64,000 nucleotides of DNA from Aquimarina atlantica (GTDB lineage Bacteria; Bacteroidota; Bacteroidia; Flavobacteriales; Flavobacteriaceae). Position 1 is the stretch's first letter; every line of letters begins with the position of its first letter. Below, in pieces: positions 45,810-53,394 of the stretch. The notes beneath the pieces were generated by a model. The model was not told where the DNA came from. It saw only the letters and a program-made list of their open reading frames with translations, and made no database searches. The translations under genes and the position numbers were made by a program. The stretch lies in contig NZ_AQRA01000003.1 of the NCBI RefSeq assembly GCF_000626715.1, positions 248,001 through 312,000 on the forward strand. The letters are read 5' to 3'.

Positions 45810-46328
45810 ATGGCTACATATAAAGTATTGGGGATTTTGTTTTTGATAGTGATGATATCTTGTAATCAAAGTGAAAAAAAAACGTCTAAGGATATACAAA
45901 CGAATTCACGACAAGAGATGGAAATTACCAAGACGCAAGGCATAATCACAAAAGTAAGCTCTAAAAGCTTTGAAGAAACTTATAATACATTAATCGAAAT
46001 CATTACCAATAATCCTAACCTGAAGATTATAGCGCAATTAGACCATCAAGCTAATGCTGCATCTGTAAACTTAGCATTAAATCCCACACGAGTAATTATG
46101 TTTGGTAATCCTAAATTAGGAACTCCTTTAATGCAGAATTCTCAAATTACAGGACTAGATCTTCCTCAAAAGATTCTAATCTGGCAAGATGATAATGGTG
46201 TTGTTAATGTTTCATACAATGATCCCGAATTTTTAAAACTTCGCCATGAGATTACGGGTAAAGAGGATGTCTTAACAATCATTTCTAAAGCTTTGGATAA
46301 TCTTTCAAAAGGAGCTACAGGCCTATAA
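45810..46328 (+). CDS. DUF302 domain lipoprotein
   Basis: 172 aa. Lipoprotein signal VLGILFLIVMISC with the lipobox Cys at residue 18. The DUF302 domain follows: SSKSFEETYNTLIEIIT, QLDHQANAASVNLALNPTRVIMFGNP in part, GLDLPQKILIWQDDNG. DUF302 proteins are small beta-alpha domains of unknown role. 51 bases after the barrel gene. Confidence 0.9.
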   Translation: MATYKVLGILFLIVMISCNQSEKKTSKDIQTNSRQEMEITKTQGIITKVSSKSFEETYNTLIEIITNNPNLKIIAQLDHQANAASVNLALNPTRVIMFGNPKLGTPLMQNSQITGLDLPQKILIWQDDNGVVNVSYNDPEFLKLRHEITGKEDVLTIISKALDNLSKGATGL

Positions 46329-46371
46329 TAATCTATTACAATACTTGAGTTAGCCCAATATTCAATATAAA

Positions 46372-46414
46372 AGCCTTCAGGAATACATATCATTCATTTC
46401 TGGAGGCTAATTTT
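46372..46414. terminator. Hairpin between convergent DUF302 and hypothetical genes
   Basis: AGCCTTCAG (46372-46380) and CTGGAGGCT (46400-46408), one T-G pair, then AATTTT. It overlaps the stop codon of the minus-strand gene. Confidence 0.45.
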
Positions 46415-46748
46415 GTAGTTTTACCTTAATTGGACCTCCACTAGAGACATAACTTCCGCCTATTTCATCAATATTAATATTCAATTCGTCCTGTGTACTG
46501 ATACTGTTAAGATCTATTTTAAGCTTATCATAAGTATCAATGTTTTTAATATTTACATCGATCTCATCAGTATTGCTTAGTCTAACCGTTATTGATCCAT
46601 CATCATTAATAGGGATTAACCCATAGTTTGTTGTAGGAGTATTGTTTGCATACGCTTTTGGAAAAATATCTATATCTCGTATTACAATAACAACGAGACA
46701 AATAGCGATAATTGTGATTATAGATTTGGTATAAGTATCAGTTTTCAT
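46407..46748 (-). CDS. Hypothetical membrane-anchored protein
   Basis: 113 aa from the ATG at 46748 (MKTDTYTKSIITIIAICLVV); an ATG at 46793 adds 15 residues with no family support. One N-terminal helix, then an extracytoplasmic tail with repeated acidic strands (TDEIDVNIKNID, QDELNINIDEIG). Similar short membrane proteins are common in Flavobacteriia; function unknown. Confidence 0.65.
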   Translation of the reverse strand: MKTDTYTKSIITIIAICLVVIVIRDIDIFPKAYANNTPTTNYGLIPINDDGSITVRLSNTDEIDVNIKNIDTYDKLKIDLNSISTQDELNINIDEIGGSYVSSGGPIKVKLQN

Positions 46749-46884
46749 AATGTATGGTTTTTGTTTGTTAAAAAATACCAATAAAGGTGCCAAAATCTAA
46801 CTTTCTTTATATGAAATCTTGCATGTATTAGAGTTTAGAAAAGTAAATGCCTTAAAATCAATGTAAAAACCAATAAAAATTACC

Positions 46885-46892
46885 TAGATTTG
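46885..46892 (+). promoter_or_regulatory. Candidate -7 box for the membrane acyltransferase gene
   Basis: TAGATTTG, exact TAnnTTTG match, 67 bases before the ATG at 46960. No TTG at -33. Confidence 0.5.
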
Positions 46893-46959
46893 CGCTTTTT
46901 TAAGCAATAAGACAGCCCGAAAACTCGTTTTTTGGGAGCAACCTAACCAAACCACAATA

Positions 46960-48126
46960 ATGACTAAACGTACTAGTCGATTGCATTTTCTTGATGCAAT
47001 TCGGGCATTTGCAATCCTTATGATGCTTCAAGGACATTTTGTACATTCTCTTTTAGGAGATGTATATAGGGATAAAAATAATATTGTATACATGACCTGG
47101 GAGTATTTTAGGGGTATGACTGCTCCAACCTTTTTTACGATAACTGGCTTTATTTTTACCTATTTACTACTAAAACAAAATACAAAAGGAATAGACAATC
47201 CAAGAGTTTTAAAAGGTGTAAAGCGTGCAGTTAAAGTTATTTTTTGGGGATATTTATTGAGATTAAGCTTTTATGAAGTTTTTACAGGAAGAGTAAATCC
47301 TTCGTTTTTCTATGTAGACGTATTACAATGTATAGGCACATCATTGTTACTATTAATAGGAATCTATCTTGTTTTGTGTCGAATTAATGAAACCTGGTTT
47401 CAAAATGTAGTATTAGGTATTGGCGTGGTTATTTTTCTTCTCCAGCCCATGTATGGTAGTTGTATACTAGAGTTTTTGCCGCAAACAGTTGCAAATTATT
47501 TTACAAATAGAAATGGTTCTATTTTTACATTATTGCCCTGGTTTGGATATGTGTGTATTGGTAGTTTTATGGCTAGCCTGTTTTTAAAATACGGAAAACA
47601 AAAAATGTTTTACCCTTATGCCATTATCTTGCTTTTATTTGTAGGTGTATTATTAGTGTTTTATTCTTCAGCTACACTAATGATTATGTATAGTGTAACA
47701 GATATTGGTATTTTTAAATCAGTAGCGTATAACAATTTTTTATTTATAAGATTAGGAAATGTATGTATCCTTTTTTCTGTATTTATTTTGATGAAAAACT
47801 ATTTTACAAATCAAATGATAACCAAAATAGGAGGGAGAACACTATCAATCTATATAGTTCACTTTTTTGTCCTTTACGGAAGTTGGTTCGGGCTGGGGCT
47901 TAGTCGGTTTTTTTATCACAGTTTAACGCCGGGACAAATATTTATAGGAGCATTATTGTTTGTAATTGTTATATGTGCAACAGTTTTGTATTATTATAAA
48001 TATGAAGAAGAACTGAAGTTTAAAACACAGTATATGCTTAAGAAAACTATCTTACCCGAAGCTTTTGTCTTATTTAAAAATACTATTATTCGTACATATC
48101 GAAACATTAGATATATAAGGCGATAG
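46960..48126 (+). CDS. Heparan-alpha-glucosaminide N-acetyltransferase-like membrane protein (DUF1624)
   Basis: 388 aa with about ten membrane helices. N-terminal signature LHFLDAIRAFAILMMLQGHFVHSL with the conserved His, then MTAPTFFTITGFIFTYLL. Related to DUF1624/acyltransferase-3-like proteins that move acetyl groups across membranes onto sugars. Partner substrate unknown. A decayed barrel fragment lies directly behind it. Confidence 0.88.
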   Translation: MTKRTSRLHFLDAIRAFAILMMLQGHFVHSLLGDVYRDKNNIVYMTWEYFRGMTAPTFFTITGFIFTYLLLKQNTKGIDNPRVLKGVKRAVKVIFWGYLLRLSFYEVFTGRVNPSFFYVDVLQCIGTSLLLLIGIYLVLCRINETWFQNVVLGIGVVIFLLQPMYGSCILEFLPQTVANYFTNRNGSIFTLLPWFGYVCIGSFMASLFLKYGKQKMFYPYAIILLLFVGVLLVFYSSATLMIMYSVTDIGIFKSVAYNNFLFIRLGNVCILFSVFILMKNYFTNQMITKIGGRTLSIYIVHFFVLYGSWFGLGLSRFFYHSLTPGQIFIGALLFVIVICATVLYYYKYEEELKFKTQYMLKKTILPEAFVLFKNTIIRTYRNIRYIRR

Positions 48127-48132
48127 TATAGA

Positions 48133-48205
48133 GATAGTTTCAATGAGCTGTATAGCAGTACTTCGAGACATGTAATTCAGCTTCGTTACTAGATTTTGAG
48201 TTTAG
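48133..48205 (+). pseudogene. Remnant of a TonB-receptor-like barrel C-terminus
   Basis: In frame from 48133 the DNA reads DSFNELYSSTSRHVIQLRY-stop-ILSL, clearly homologous to DSFNELYNSTSSYIVQPRYWILSI at 45672-45744 of the intact barrel gene. The Trp TGG has become a TAG stop. Nothing upstream of it is barrel-like; the adjacent gene ends 6 bases before. It is the relic of a second, lost paralogue. Confidence 0.85.
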
Positions 48206-48240
48206 CGTTCTTGTCAGGAGTGTAATTGTACTCTTTATTA

Positions 48241-48281
48241 AAAAACCTCGAATTGTATCTTTTACAATTCGAGGTTTTTTT
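48241..48281. terminator. Bidirectional intrinsic terminator
   Basis: AAAAACCTCGAATTGTA and TACAATTCGAGGTTTTT with a short T-rich loop, 17-bp stem with A and T runs on the two flanks. Serves the convergent acyltransferase (+) and lipoprotein (-) genes. Confidence 0.93.
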
Positions 48282-48313
48282 ACTTTTATTATAGCGTATA
48301 TTTATATAAGTTA

Positions 48314-49462
48314 CTATTGTAATAGCTGAATCGGTTCTGCTTTAACCCTCTTATATTCTGTATAATATGGTTCGTCTGGATTATTGCTAGGAACTATAGC
48401 GGTTACATTCATAGTTAATAGTGTTGATTTTGGTATTGGTTTAGAAAAAACCTGAGTATAACCTGGGGTAGAAGAACCATGACCAACGGTCTCAGGGGAA
48501 ATAAATCCAGTGATTTCTCCACTCTCATTAAATGTAAAATTAATGATCACCTCTGTATCTATACCAACAGTGTTTCCTAAAAATGCGCCTAATCTATTGG
48601 ATGCAAGAGATAATGAAAATTTTTCAACTGCTGCCGAAGAATGAGTAATGTCCGGGATTGTCCAAGAAAGAGTTACGCTACGTTTTGTAATATTACTTAC
48701 TTTAAAATCAAAATCCGATATTAAAATCTTTTTAGGGGTTTTTACAGAAAAGTTCTTGATCTTTAATTTAGCTTCATTACCTTGATCTTTTGCTACAATT
48801 TTTATAGAATAAGTAGTGTTTTCTTTTAAAGAATTAATGCTAAAGTAATGTCCAGCAGCAGAAAAAGTATGATTTTCTTTAATTTTTACTCCATCTACAA
48901 AAATGTCATATCTATAATCAGCATATGTTGATGATGAACCGATATACCAACCAAATCTAATTCTATCTTCATCGATATTGCTGTAATATATTCTAAAATC
49001 ATCATCAGATTTTTGTATTGAATATCTAAACTTTTTGTCAGCTACCCAGGATTGTTTTGTAAAATTATATACATAGGAAGTTCTTAAGGAATTGATTCCT
49101 GAATTTGGCAAGGCAATATATCGACCACTAGAAACACTCGATATGTATGTAAAATTAATACCTTCATGTTGAAGATTATATTTTTCAGTATCTCCAGTAT
49201 TGGGATTTCCATATATGGTATTTCCTGTTTTTTCATAATAATACCCATCAATAGCTGCCCAAGTAATTATAGTTTCTGATTTTACTTGTGCTAATGTTGA
49301 TACTGATCTTGTTTTACTTTCTAGTTTATCAAAAGCTATGGGTGTTGGTTCTAATATAGATTTTTCAATAGAATCCTCTTGAAACTCTTCTTTCTCACAA
49401 GAAGTAAAAAAAACAGTAGTTAATGCTATGGATAGCGTTGCTATTTTTTTGATTGTAGTCAT
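48314..49462 (-). CDS. Lipoprotein with fibronectin-type III-like domains
   Basis: 382 aa. Lipobox TTVFFTSCEKEE. Mid-region is unrecognised (WAAIDGYYYEKTGNTIYGNP). From ~170, two Fn3-like modules: RYDIFVDGVKIKEN..FSINSLKENTTYSIKIVAKD and KRSVTLSWTIPDI...ITGFISPETVGHGS. Probably an outer-membrane surface adhesin-like lipoprotein; ligand unknown. Confidence 0.78.
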   Translation of the reverse strand: MTTIKKIATLSIALTTVFFTSCEKEEFQEDSIEKSILEPTPIAFDKLESKTRSVSTLAQVKSETIITWAAIDGYYYEKTGNTIYGNPNTGDTEKYNLQHEGINFTYISSVSSGRYIALPNSGINSLRTSYVYNFTKQSWVADKKFRYSIQKSDDDFRIYYSNIDEDRIRFGWYIGSSSTYADYRYDIFVDGVKIKENHTFSAAGHYFSINSLKENTTYSIKIVAKDQGNEAKLKIKNFSVKTPKKILISDFDFKVSNITKRSVTLSWTIPDITHSSAAVEKFSLSLASNRLGAFLGNTVGIDTEVIINFTFNESGEITGFISPETVGHGSSTPGYTQVFSKPIPKSTLLTMNVTAIVPSNNPDEPYYTEYKRVKAEPIQLLQ

Positions 49463-49644
49463 ACTTTTAAGATGTTTTATGTTAATATTATATGTTATAT
49501 TTTATGGCGAAACTATAGCGTTATACCAAAAAGAATTACCCTGTTTTCAGTGAAAGGTTTCTTCTAAAAAAGAATTCATTTCATATTTTTTTATTACTCT
49601 AATAATCAGTATCTTATAATGGTCTAATCAATACTCATTTTGTC

Positions 49645-50067
49645 ATGCCAACAATAAAATCATTAAACAAATGGGCTAATGCACATACGTATTATCCGTT
49701 AGATTTGTTAAGAATTGCATTAGGAGTTTTCTTATTTATAAAAGGAATAAATTTTATTAGTAATAGCCAGATTCTGGTAGATCTTATTAAGCCTGTTCAG
49801 AATCTTGCAGGTGCTATGATCATAATTCATTATGTAGCTCCGGCACATTTAATAGGAGGTTTACTTATTTCTTTTGGATTGCTTACTCGATGGTCGGTTA
49901 CAGCACAGCTTCCATTATTAGTTGGGGCCGTTCTTATCAATTTTGTGGGAGAGATGAATGTGGCAAACCTTGTTATTGCCAGTATAATTTTGTTATTATG
50001 TGTATTTTTCTTGTTCTACGGTTCGGGGAAACATTCTGTAGATTATTATCTAAAAATGCAGCAATGA
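49645..50067 (+). CDS. DoxX family membrane protein
   Basis: 140 aa, four membrane helices. N-terminal YYPLDLLRIALGVFLFIKGINFI is the DoxX start; HLIGGLLISFGLLTRWSVTAQLPLL (in part), then a third and a fourth helix follow. DoxX members occur in thiosulfate oxidation and redox contexts, but most are uncharacterised. Closed by a strong terminator. Confidence 0.9.
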   Translation: MPTIKSLNKWANAHTYYPLDLLRIALGVFLFIKGINFISNSQILVDLIKPVQNLAGAMIIIHYVAPAHLIGGLLISFGLLTRWSVTAQLPLLVGAVLINFVGEMNVANLVIASIILLLCVFFLFYGSGKHSVDYYLKMQQ

Positions 50068-50108
50068 AGCTAAAAACAAAATAAGGAATGGTAGTGCATT
50101 TCGAAAAT

Positions 50109-50137
50109 AAAAAACCCGCTCATTGAGCGGGTTTTTA
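50109..50137. terminator. Bidirectional intrinsic terminator after DoxX
   Basis: AAAAACCCGCTC, ATT loop, GAGCGGGTTTTT. The stop of the minus-strand SRLSGW gene is 5 bases away, so it ends both transcripts. Confidence 0.93.
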
Positions 50138-50141
50138 TTTT

Positions 50142-50495
50142 TTACCATCCCGATAAGCGAGATTTTCCGCTGTTGTTGGGAATGTCTAAGTATATAGTAT
50201 CTATTTTTTTTGAAGCATAAACACTACTTTTGTATTTAGAAGCTCTTTTTTTATTCTTTTCGATTTGCTTTCTTATTTTTTTCCACTTCTTTTCACTATA
50301 AATAGTAGTATTTTTTGATTGCTCAGCTACATTTTTATTCGCCTCTACCGAATTAGCAGTGTAAGAGAGATTGTGTTTTTGTAACGTATTATTGGTAATC
50401 GTAATAGATTTGAAATCAGTTGTATTGCTTTGCCCTATCGATGAATACGATATACATAGTAATAGTACTGTAGTCATAGCAATTTTTATTTTCAT
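50142..50495 (-). CDS. Small secreted protein with C-terminal SRLSGW (paralogue 1)
   Basis: 117 aa from the ATG at 50495 (signal peptide KIAMTTVLLLCISYSSIGQ); an in-frame ATG at 50525 precedes a run unlike a signal. After ~50 variable residues comes a basic, helical core (KKWKKIRKQIEKNKKRAS), then VYASKKIDTIYLDIP and the C-terminal SRLSGW. The protein at 51002-51367 shares the whole second half. No known domain was recognised. The last 22 bases of coding plus stop region are nearly identical in the two genes. Confidence 0.8.
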   Translation of the reverse strand: MKIKIAMTTVLLLCISYSSIGQSNTTDFKSITITNNTLQKHNLSYTANSVEANKNVAEQSKNTTIYSEKKWKKIRKQIEKNKKRASKYKSSVYASKKIDTIYLDIPNNSGKSRLSGW

Positions 50496-50612
50496 TTTTT
50501 TAGATTTTGGGGGGTTAGTCATCATAAGTATAAAATTGAAGTTATTTATATAGGTTTAAATAAGATTAGTTTTTATGATCTAGGTATTAAATAAATACTT
50601 GATCTTCAGTTA

Positions 50613-50670
50613 CTAAGATAGTTATACTAATTCAATTCTGGCTACGGAAAAACCGCAATATAGTACAGGG
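50613..50670 (-). promoter_or_regulatory. G/C-rich element plus -7 box of SRLSGW paralogue 1
   Basis: On the minus strand: CCCTG, 11 nt, GGTTTTTCCGTA (50654-50643), 22 nt, TATCTTAG (50620-50613; one mismatch to TAnnTTTG). The same layout, including the 22-nt gap, stands before the paralogue. The element occupies the -33 region, so an activator or alternative promoter class is suggested. Confidence 0.55.
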
Positions 50671-50835
50671 ATTTTTCCCCTAAAAGGCACTGAGAGGTAC
50701 TATGATTACTCGTATTTTTTTCTAAATATTAATCAAAAAAATATTTTATTTTTTCCTTGTAAAAAAACATAAAATAGTGAGGTAATCAAGTGATAATAAG
50801 GGATAAAAGCTATTTTGAAATATCGAATAAAAAAA

Positions 50836-50886
50836 CTGATTTTCTTGAAAATAATGCTTTTTTCAAGAAAATCAGCCTGTTTTTTA
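50836..50886. terminator. Bidirectional intrinsic terminator of SRLSGW paralogue 2
   Basis: CTGATTTTCTTGAAAA (50836-50851) and TTTTCAAGAAAATCAG (50860-50875), 16-bp perfect stem. On the minus strand seven T follow the stem; on the plus strand a T run at 50880-50886. Lies 115 bases after the minus-strand stop at 51002. Confidence 0.85.
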
Positions 50887-51001
50887 TTTCACAAAATGGT
50901 GAAAAACGTCAAATGCTGGACAAAAAAGAAATAACTATTAAATTAATTAAAGTGAAATAAGTTATTTTCTTTTAGCATATTTTAGGCCTAATTTTATAAG
51001 T

Positions 51002-51367
51002 CTACCATCCCGATAAGCGAGATTGACCACTACCTATATTATAAGCTGGAATATTTACATATACAGTATCCATAACCTTTGAAGCATAGATACTATGTTT
51101 TGCATTAGAAGCTCTTCTTTTATTTTTTTTGAGTTGTTTTTTAATTTTTCGCCACTCTTTTTTACTATAAAAATCCTTATCCTTCATTTTTATAGGAGCA
51201 TGTATCACCAAACGATCTGTCATAGCAATTTCATCGGTGCGATATTGCTCCTCCTGAATTTGATTATCAATAGACTTTACAGAAGTCAGATCATTTTCAA
51301 AATCCTGGCCAAAAGACATACCAAACACTAATAAAAAAGCGATTTGTAATGCAAATTTTAATTTCAT
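51002..51367 (-). CDS. Small secreted protein with C-terminal SRLSGW (paralogue 2)
   Basis: 121 aa. Signal peptide (FALQIAFLLVFGMSFGQ). Variable middle (DLTSVKSIDNQIQEEQYR), then the shared module: YSKKEWRKIKKQLKKNKRRAS, SIYASKVMDTVYVNIP, and SRLSGW at the C-terminus. Same strand, length and promoter layout as paralogue 1, 507 bases away. Function unknown; a surface or secreted factor is plausible. The conserved end suggests that the C-terminus is recognised by something. Confidence 0.82.
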   Translation of the reverse strand: MKLKFALQIAFLLVFGMSFGQDFENDLTSVKSIDNQIQEEQYRTDEIAMTDRLVIHAPIKMKDKDFYSKKEWRKIKKQLKKNKRRASNAKHSIYASKVMDTVYVNIPAYNIGSGQSRLSGW

Positions 51368-51482
51368 TTCCCTAAATTTAAATGTATCAATTAATAGTGG
51401 TACACTAAAACTATAAAAAACATATCGAAATTATTTTCCCTCCAAAATAGATATGTTCATGTACCTCATTATATTAACGGGA

Positions 51483-51544
51483 TAAATGTAATGATAATAC
51501 TTGATTTCGTAATACGGTAAAACCTCATTTTTTCAGGGCTTCAC
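51483..51544 (-). promoter_or_regulatory. G/C-rich element plus -7 box of SRLSGW paralogue 2
   Basis: Minus strand: CCCTG, 9 nt, GGTTTTACCGTA (51524-51513), exactly 22 nt, TACATTTA (51490-51483; one mismatch to TAnnTTTG). The start codon is 116 bases further on. Mirrors the layout before paralogue 1. Confidence 0.55.
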
Positions 51545-51582
51545 CTAATTTTTCGACGAATAACTATAAAACCGGATAAAAA

Positions 51583-52839
51583 CTAGATATTAAAAGCTTT
51601 TTTAACAGCTTCTACATAGTCAAGTTTCTCCCAGGTAAATAGCTCTACTTCCTTTTCGATTTTACCAGAATATGGACTTTCAAAAACCTTAGTAATGGTT
51701 TGAGGTTCTTTACCCATATGGCCATAAGCAGCTGTTTCCTGGTAAATAGGATTACGTAGTTTAAGACGTTTTTCGATAGCAGCCGGACGCATATCAAAGA
51801 TTTTTCCTACTGTTTCTGCAATTTCACCATCGGTTAATCCAAGAGAGCTACTTCCGTAAGTATCTACAAAAATAGAGGTAGGTTCGACAACACCAATTGC
51901 ATAAGATACCTGTACTAATACTTCATTCGCTACTCCTGCAGCTACAAGATTTTTAGCAATATGTCTCGATGCATATGCAGCAGAACGATCTACTTTACTT
52001 GGATCTTTACCCGAAAAAGCACCTCCACCGTGAGCACCTTTACCACCATAGGTGTCGACTATAATTTTTCTTCCGGTAAGACCGGTATCTCCATGAGGAC
52101 CTCCAATCACAAATTTTCCGGTTGGGTTAATGTGATAAGTGATCTGATCATTAAATAATTGTTGAACATAATCGGGTAATTGAGCAATTACTCTAGGCAT
52201 TAAAATAGAAATGATATCACTTTTTATTTTATTTAGCATTACATCATCATTGCTATCAAAATCATCATGCTGTGTAGAAACTACAATCGCAACAATACGT
52301 TGAGGTACATTATCATCACTATATTCGATAGTTACCTGACTTTTAGAATCAGGACGCAAATAAGGGATTTCTATACCTTCACGTCTTAGCTTGGCCAATT
52401 CAATTAATATTTTATGAGAAATATCAAGAGCCAAAGGCATGTAATTAGCAGTTTCTTTGGTAGCATACCCAAACATCATTCCTTGGTCACCAGCACCTTG
52501 CTCTTCTTTATTTTCACGATCAACCCCTTGATTTATATCTTGTGATTGTTCATGAATAAGAGAGATTACTCCACAAGAATCACCACTAAATTGGTATGCA
52601 CCTTTAGTGTAACCAATTGTATTGATGACATCTCTTGCTATATGTTGTACATCGAGATATGTTTTTGATTTTACTTCTCCGGCGAGTACTACCTGACCGG
52701 TAGTTACAAGCGTTTCGCAGGCTACTTTAGAGTCAGCATCAAAAGCTAAAAAGTTATCTAATAATGCATCACTTATCTGATCTGCTACTTTATCCGGGTG
52801 TCCTTCAGATACACTTTCTGAAGTAAATAAATATGCCAT
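51583..52839 (-). CDS. metK: S-adenosylmethionine synthetase
   Basis: 418 aa. Makes SAM from methionine and ATP. N-terminal [54 protein letters not shown] in part, [19 protein letters not shown], all MetK signatures. Somewhat longer than E. coli MetK (384) through an internal insertion near residue 170. Divergent from the methionine operon; its leader carries a SAM-II-like sequence (52912-52985), so product feedback is likely. Confidence 0.98.
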   Translation of the reverse strand: MAYLFTSESVSEGHPDKVADQISDALLDNFLAFDADSKVACETLVTTGQVVLAGEVKSKTYLDVQHIARDVINTIGYTKGAYQFSGDSCGVISLIHEQSQDINQGVDRENKEEQGAGDQGMMFGYATKETANYMPLALDISHKILIELAKLRREGIEIPYLRPDSKSQVTIEYSDDNVPQRIVAIVVSTQHDDFDSNDDVMLNKIKSDIISILMPRVIAQLPDYVQQLFNDQITYHINPTGKFVIGGPHGDTGLTGRKIIVDTYGGKGAHGGGAFSGKDPSKVDRSAAYASRHIAKNLVAAGVANEVLVQVSYAIGVVEPTSIFVDTYGSSSLGLTDGEIAETVGKIFDMRPAAIEKRLKLRNPIYQETAAYGHMGKEPQTITKVFESPYSGKIEKEVELFTWEKLDYVEAVKKAFNI

Positions 52840-52911
52840 TCTTTATTGTTTTATGAGAAAATACTTAGACGTAATTGCAATGTGAAGCTTTCGACAGAAC
52901 ATCTTAAATCG

Positions 52912-52985
52912 AACTGCTTTAGCATTTTTTATACTGTAACAAAAATTATTTCAGTATTTGGGTTGCAATCAGTCAAATCTTTCCC
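52912..52985 (-). promoter_or_regulatory. Candidate SAM-II riboswitch in the metK leader
   Basis: Read on the minus strand: GATTTGACTGATTGCAACCC, an ATACTG...CAGTAT hairpin, then TGCTAAAGCAG. The conserved blocks (AUUUGAnCnGAUUGCAA and GCUAAA) are those of the SAM-II class, from memory. The P1 pairing is not perfectly clear and the hairpin is an insertion relative to the minimal structure. The position in the leader of the SAM synthetase gene supports it. Confidence 0.6.
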
Positions 52986-52999
52986 CGAAAATATTTTGG

Positions 53000-53007
53000 C
53001 AAAGGTA
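53000..53007 (-). promoter_or_regulatory. Candidate -7 box for metK
   Basis: Minus-strand TACCTTTG, exact TAnnTTTG match. A transcript would begin near 52993 and carry the whole SAM-II-like leader. Confidence 0.6.
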
Positions 53008-53114
53008 AAAAAAATGATAATACTTAAAAGCATTTAACGTATCATTAATTTTCTTTATTGAAGATTATTTTTAAGAGGGCAATTTTATTAAAATAATTTT
53101 CGAAAGAAAATGAT

Positions 53115-53141
53115 TTGATTAAAAAATAATTACTAGATTTG
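53115..53141 (+). promoter_or_regulatory. Promoter of the SAM-I leader and metY operon
   Basis: TTG at 53115-53117, spacer 16, TAGATTTG at 53134-53141 (exact TAnnTTTG). It lies 27 bases before the riboswitch, as expected. Confidence 0.7.
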
Positions 53142-53167
53142 TCCCCGAAGTTTCTTATACATATTAG

Positions 53168-53277
53168 TAAGTTATTAAGAAAGGTGGAGGGAATAGACCC
53201 TGTGAAACCTTAGCAACCCTTTGATTTATTAAAGAAGGTGCTAAATTCTATCCCGATTAATCGGGAGAAGATAACTC
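53168..53277 (+). promoter_or_regulatory. SAM-I (S-box) riboswitch
   Basis: P1 arms AGTTAT (53170-53175) and ATAACT (53271-53276). Core: AAGAAAGGTGGAGGGAATAG, ACCCTGTGAAACCTTAGCAACC, AAGGTGCTAAATTC and a CCCGATTAATCGGG hairpin, which are S-box hallmarks. Controls metY, metX and the aspartokinase-homoserine dehydrogenase downstream; SAM should switch them off. Confidence 0.93.
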
Positions 53278-53281
53278 GATA

Positions 53282-53307
53282 CAATTATCATTTCAGTAAT
53301 TGTTTTT
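53282..53307 (+). terminator. Expression-platform hairpin of the SAM-I riboswitch
   Basis: CAATTA (53282-53287) and TAATTG (53297-53302) followed by TTTTT: a weak terminator. GATAA (53270-53274), the P1 3' arm, can instead pair with TTATC (53285-53289), which would break both P1 and the terminator and so act as antiterminator. Inference from base pairing. Confidence 0.5.
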
Positions 53308-53394
53308 CCTTTCTTTTTAATTTTCTATTTACATACACTATAAATCAAGTGTTTGATGTATTTGAATTTTGTTTAAAATTTAAAATAGAAAATT

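Larger units (their letters stand above)
50496..51001. other. 506-base intergenic region between the SRLSGW paralogues
   Basis: Holds the promoter element of the downstream paralogue (50613-50670) and the terminator of the upstream one (50836-50886). No other gene; AT-rich. Confidence 0.7.

Noticed and set aside
49520..49570. CCCTG...GGTTTC before the DoxX gene, partly like the secreted-protein promoter element
   Set aside because: Lacks the CCGTA half and a -7 box at 22 nt.
52846..53037. Plus-strand frame in the metK leader region
   Set aside because: Antisense to the SAM-II-like leader and the metK promoter, no homology signal.
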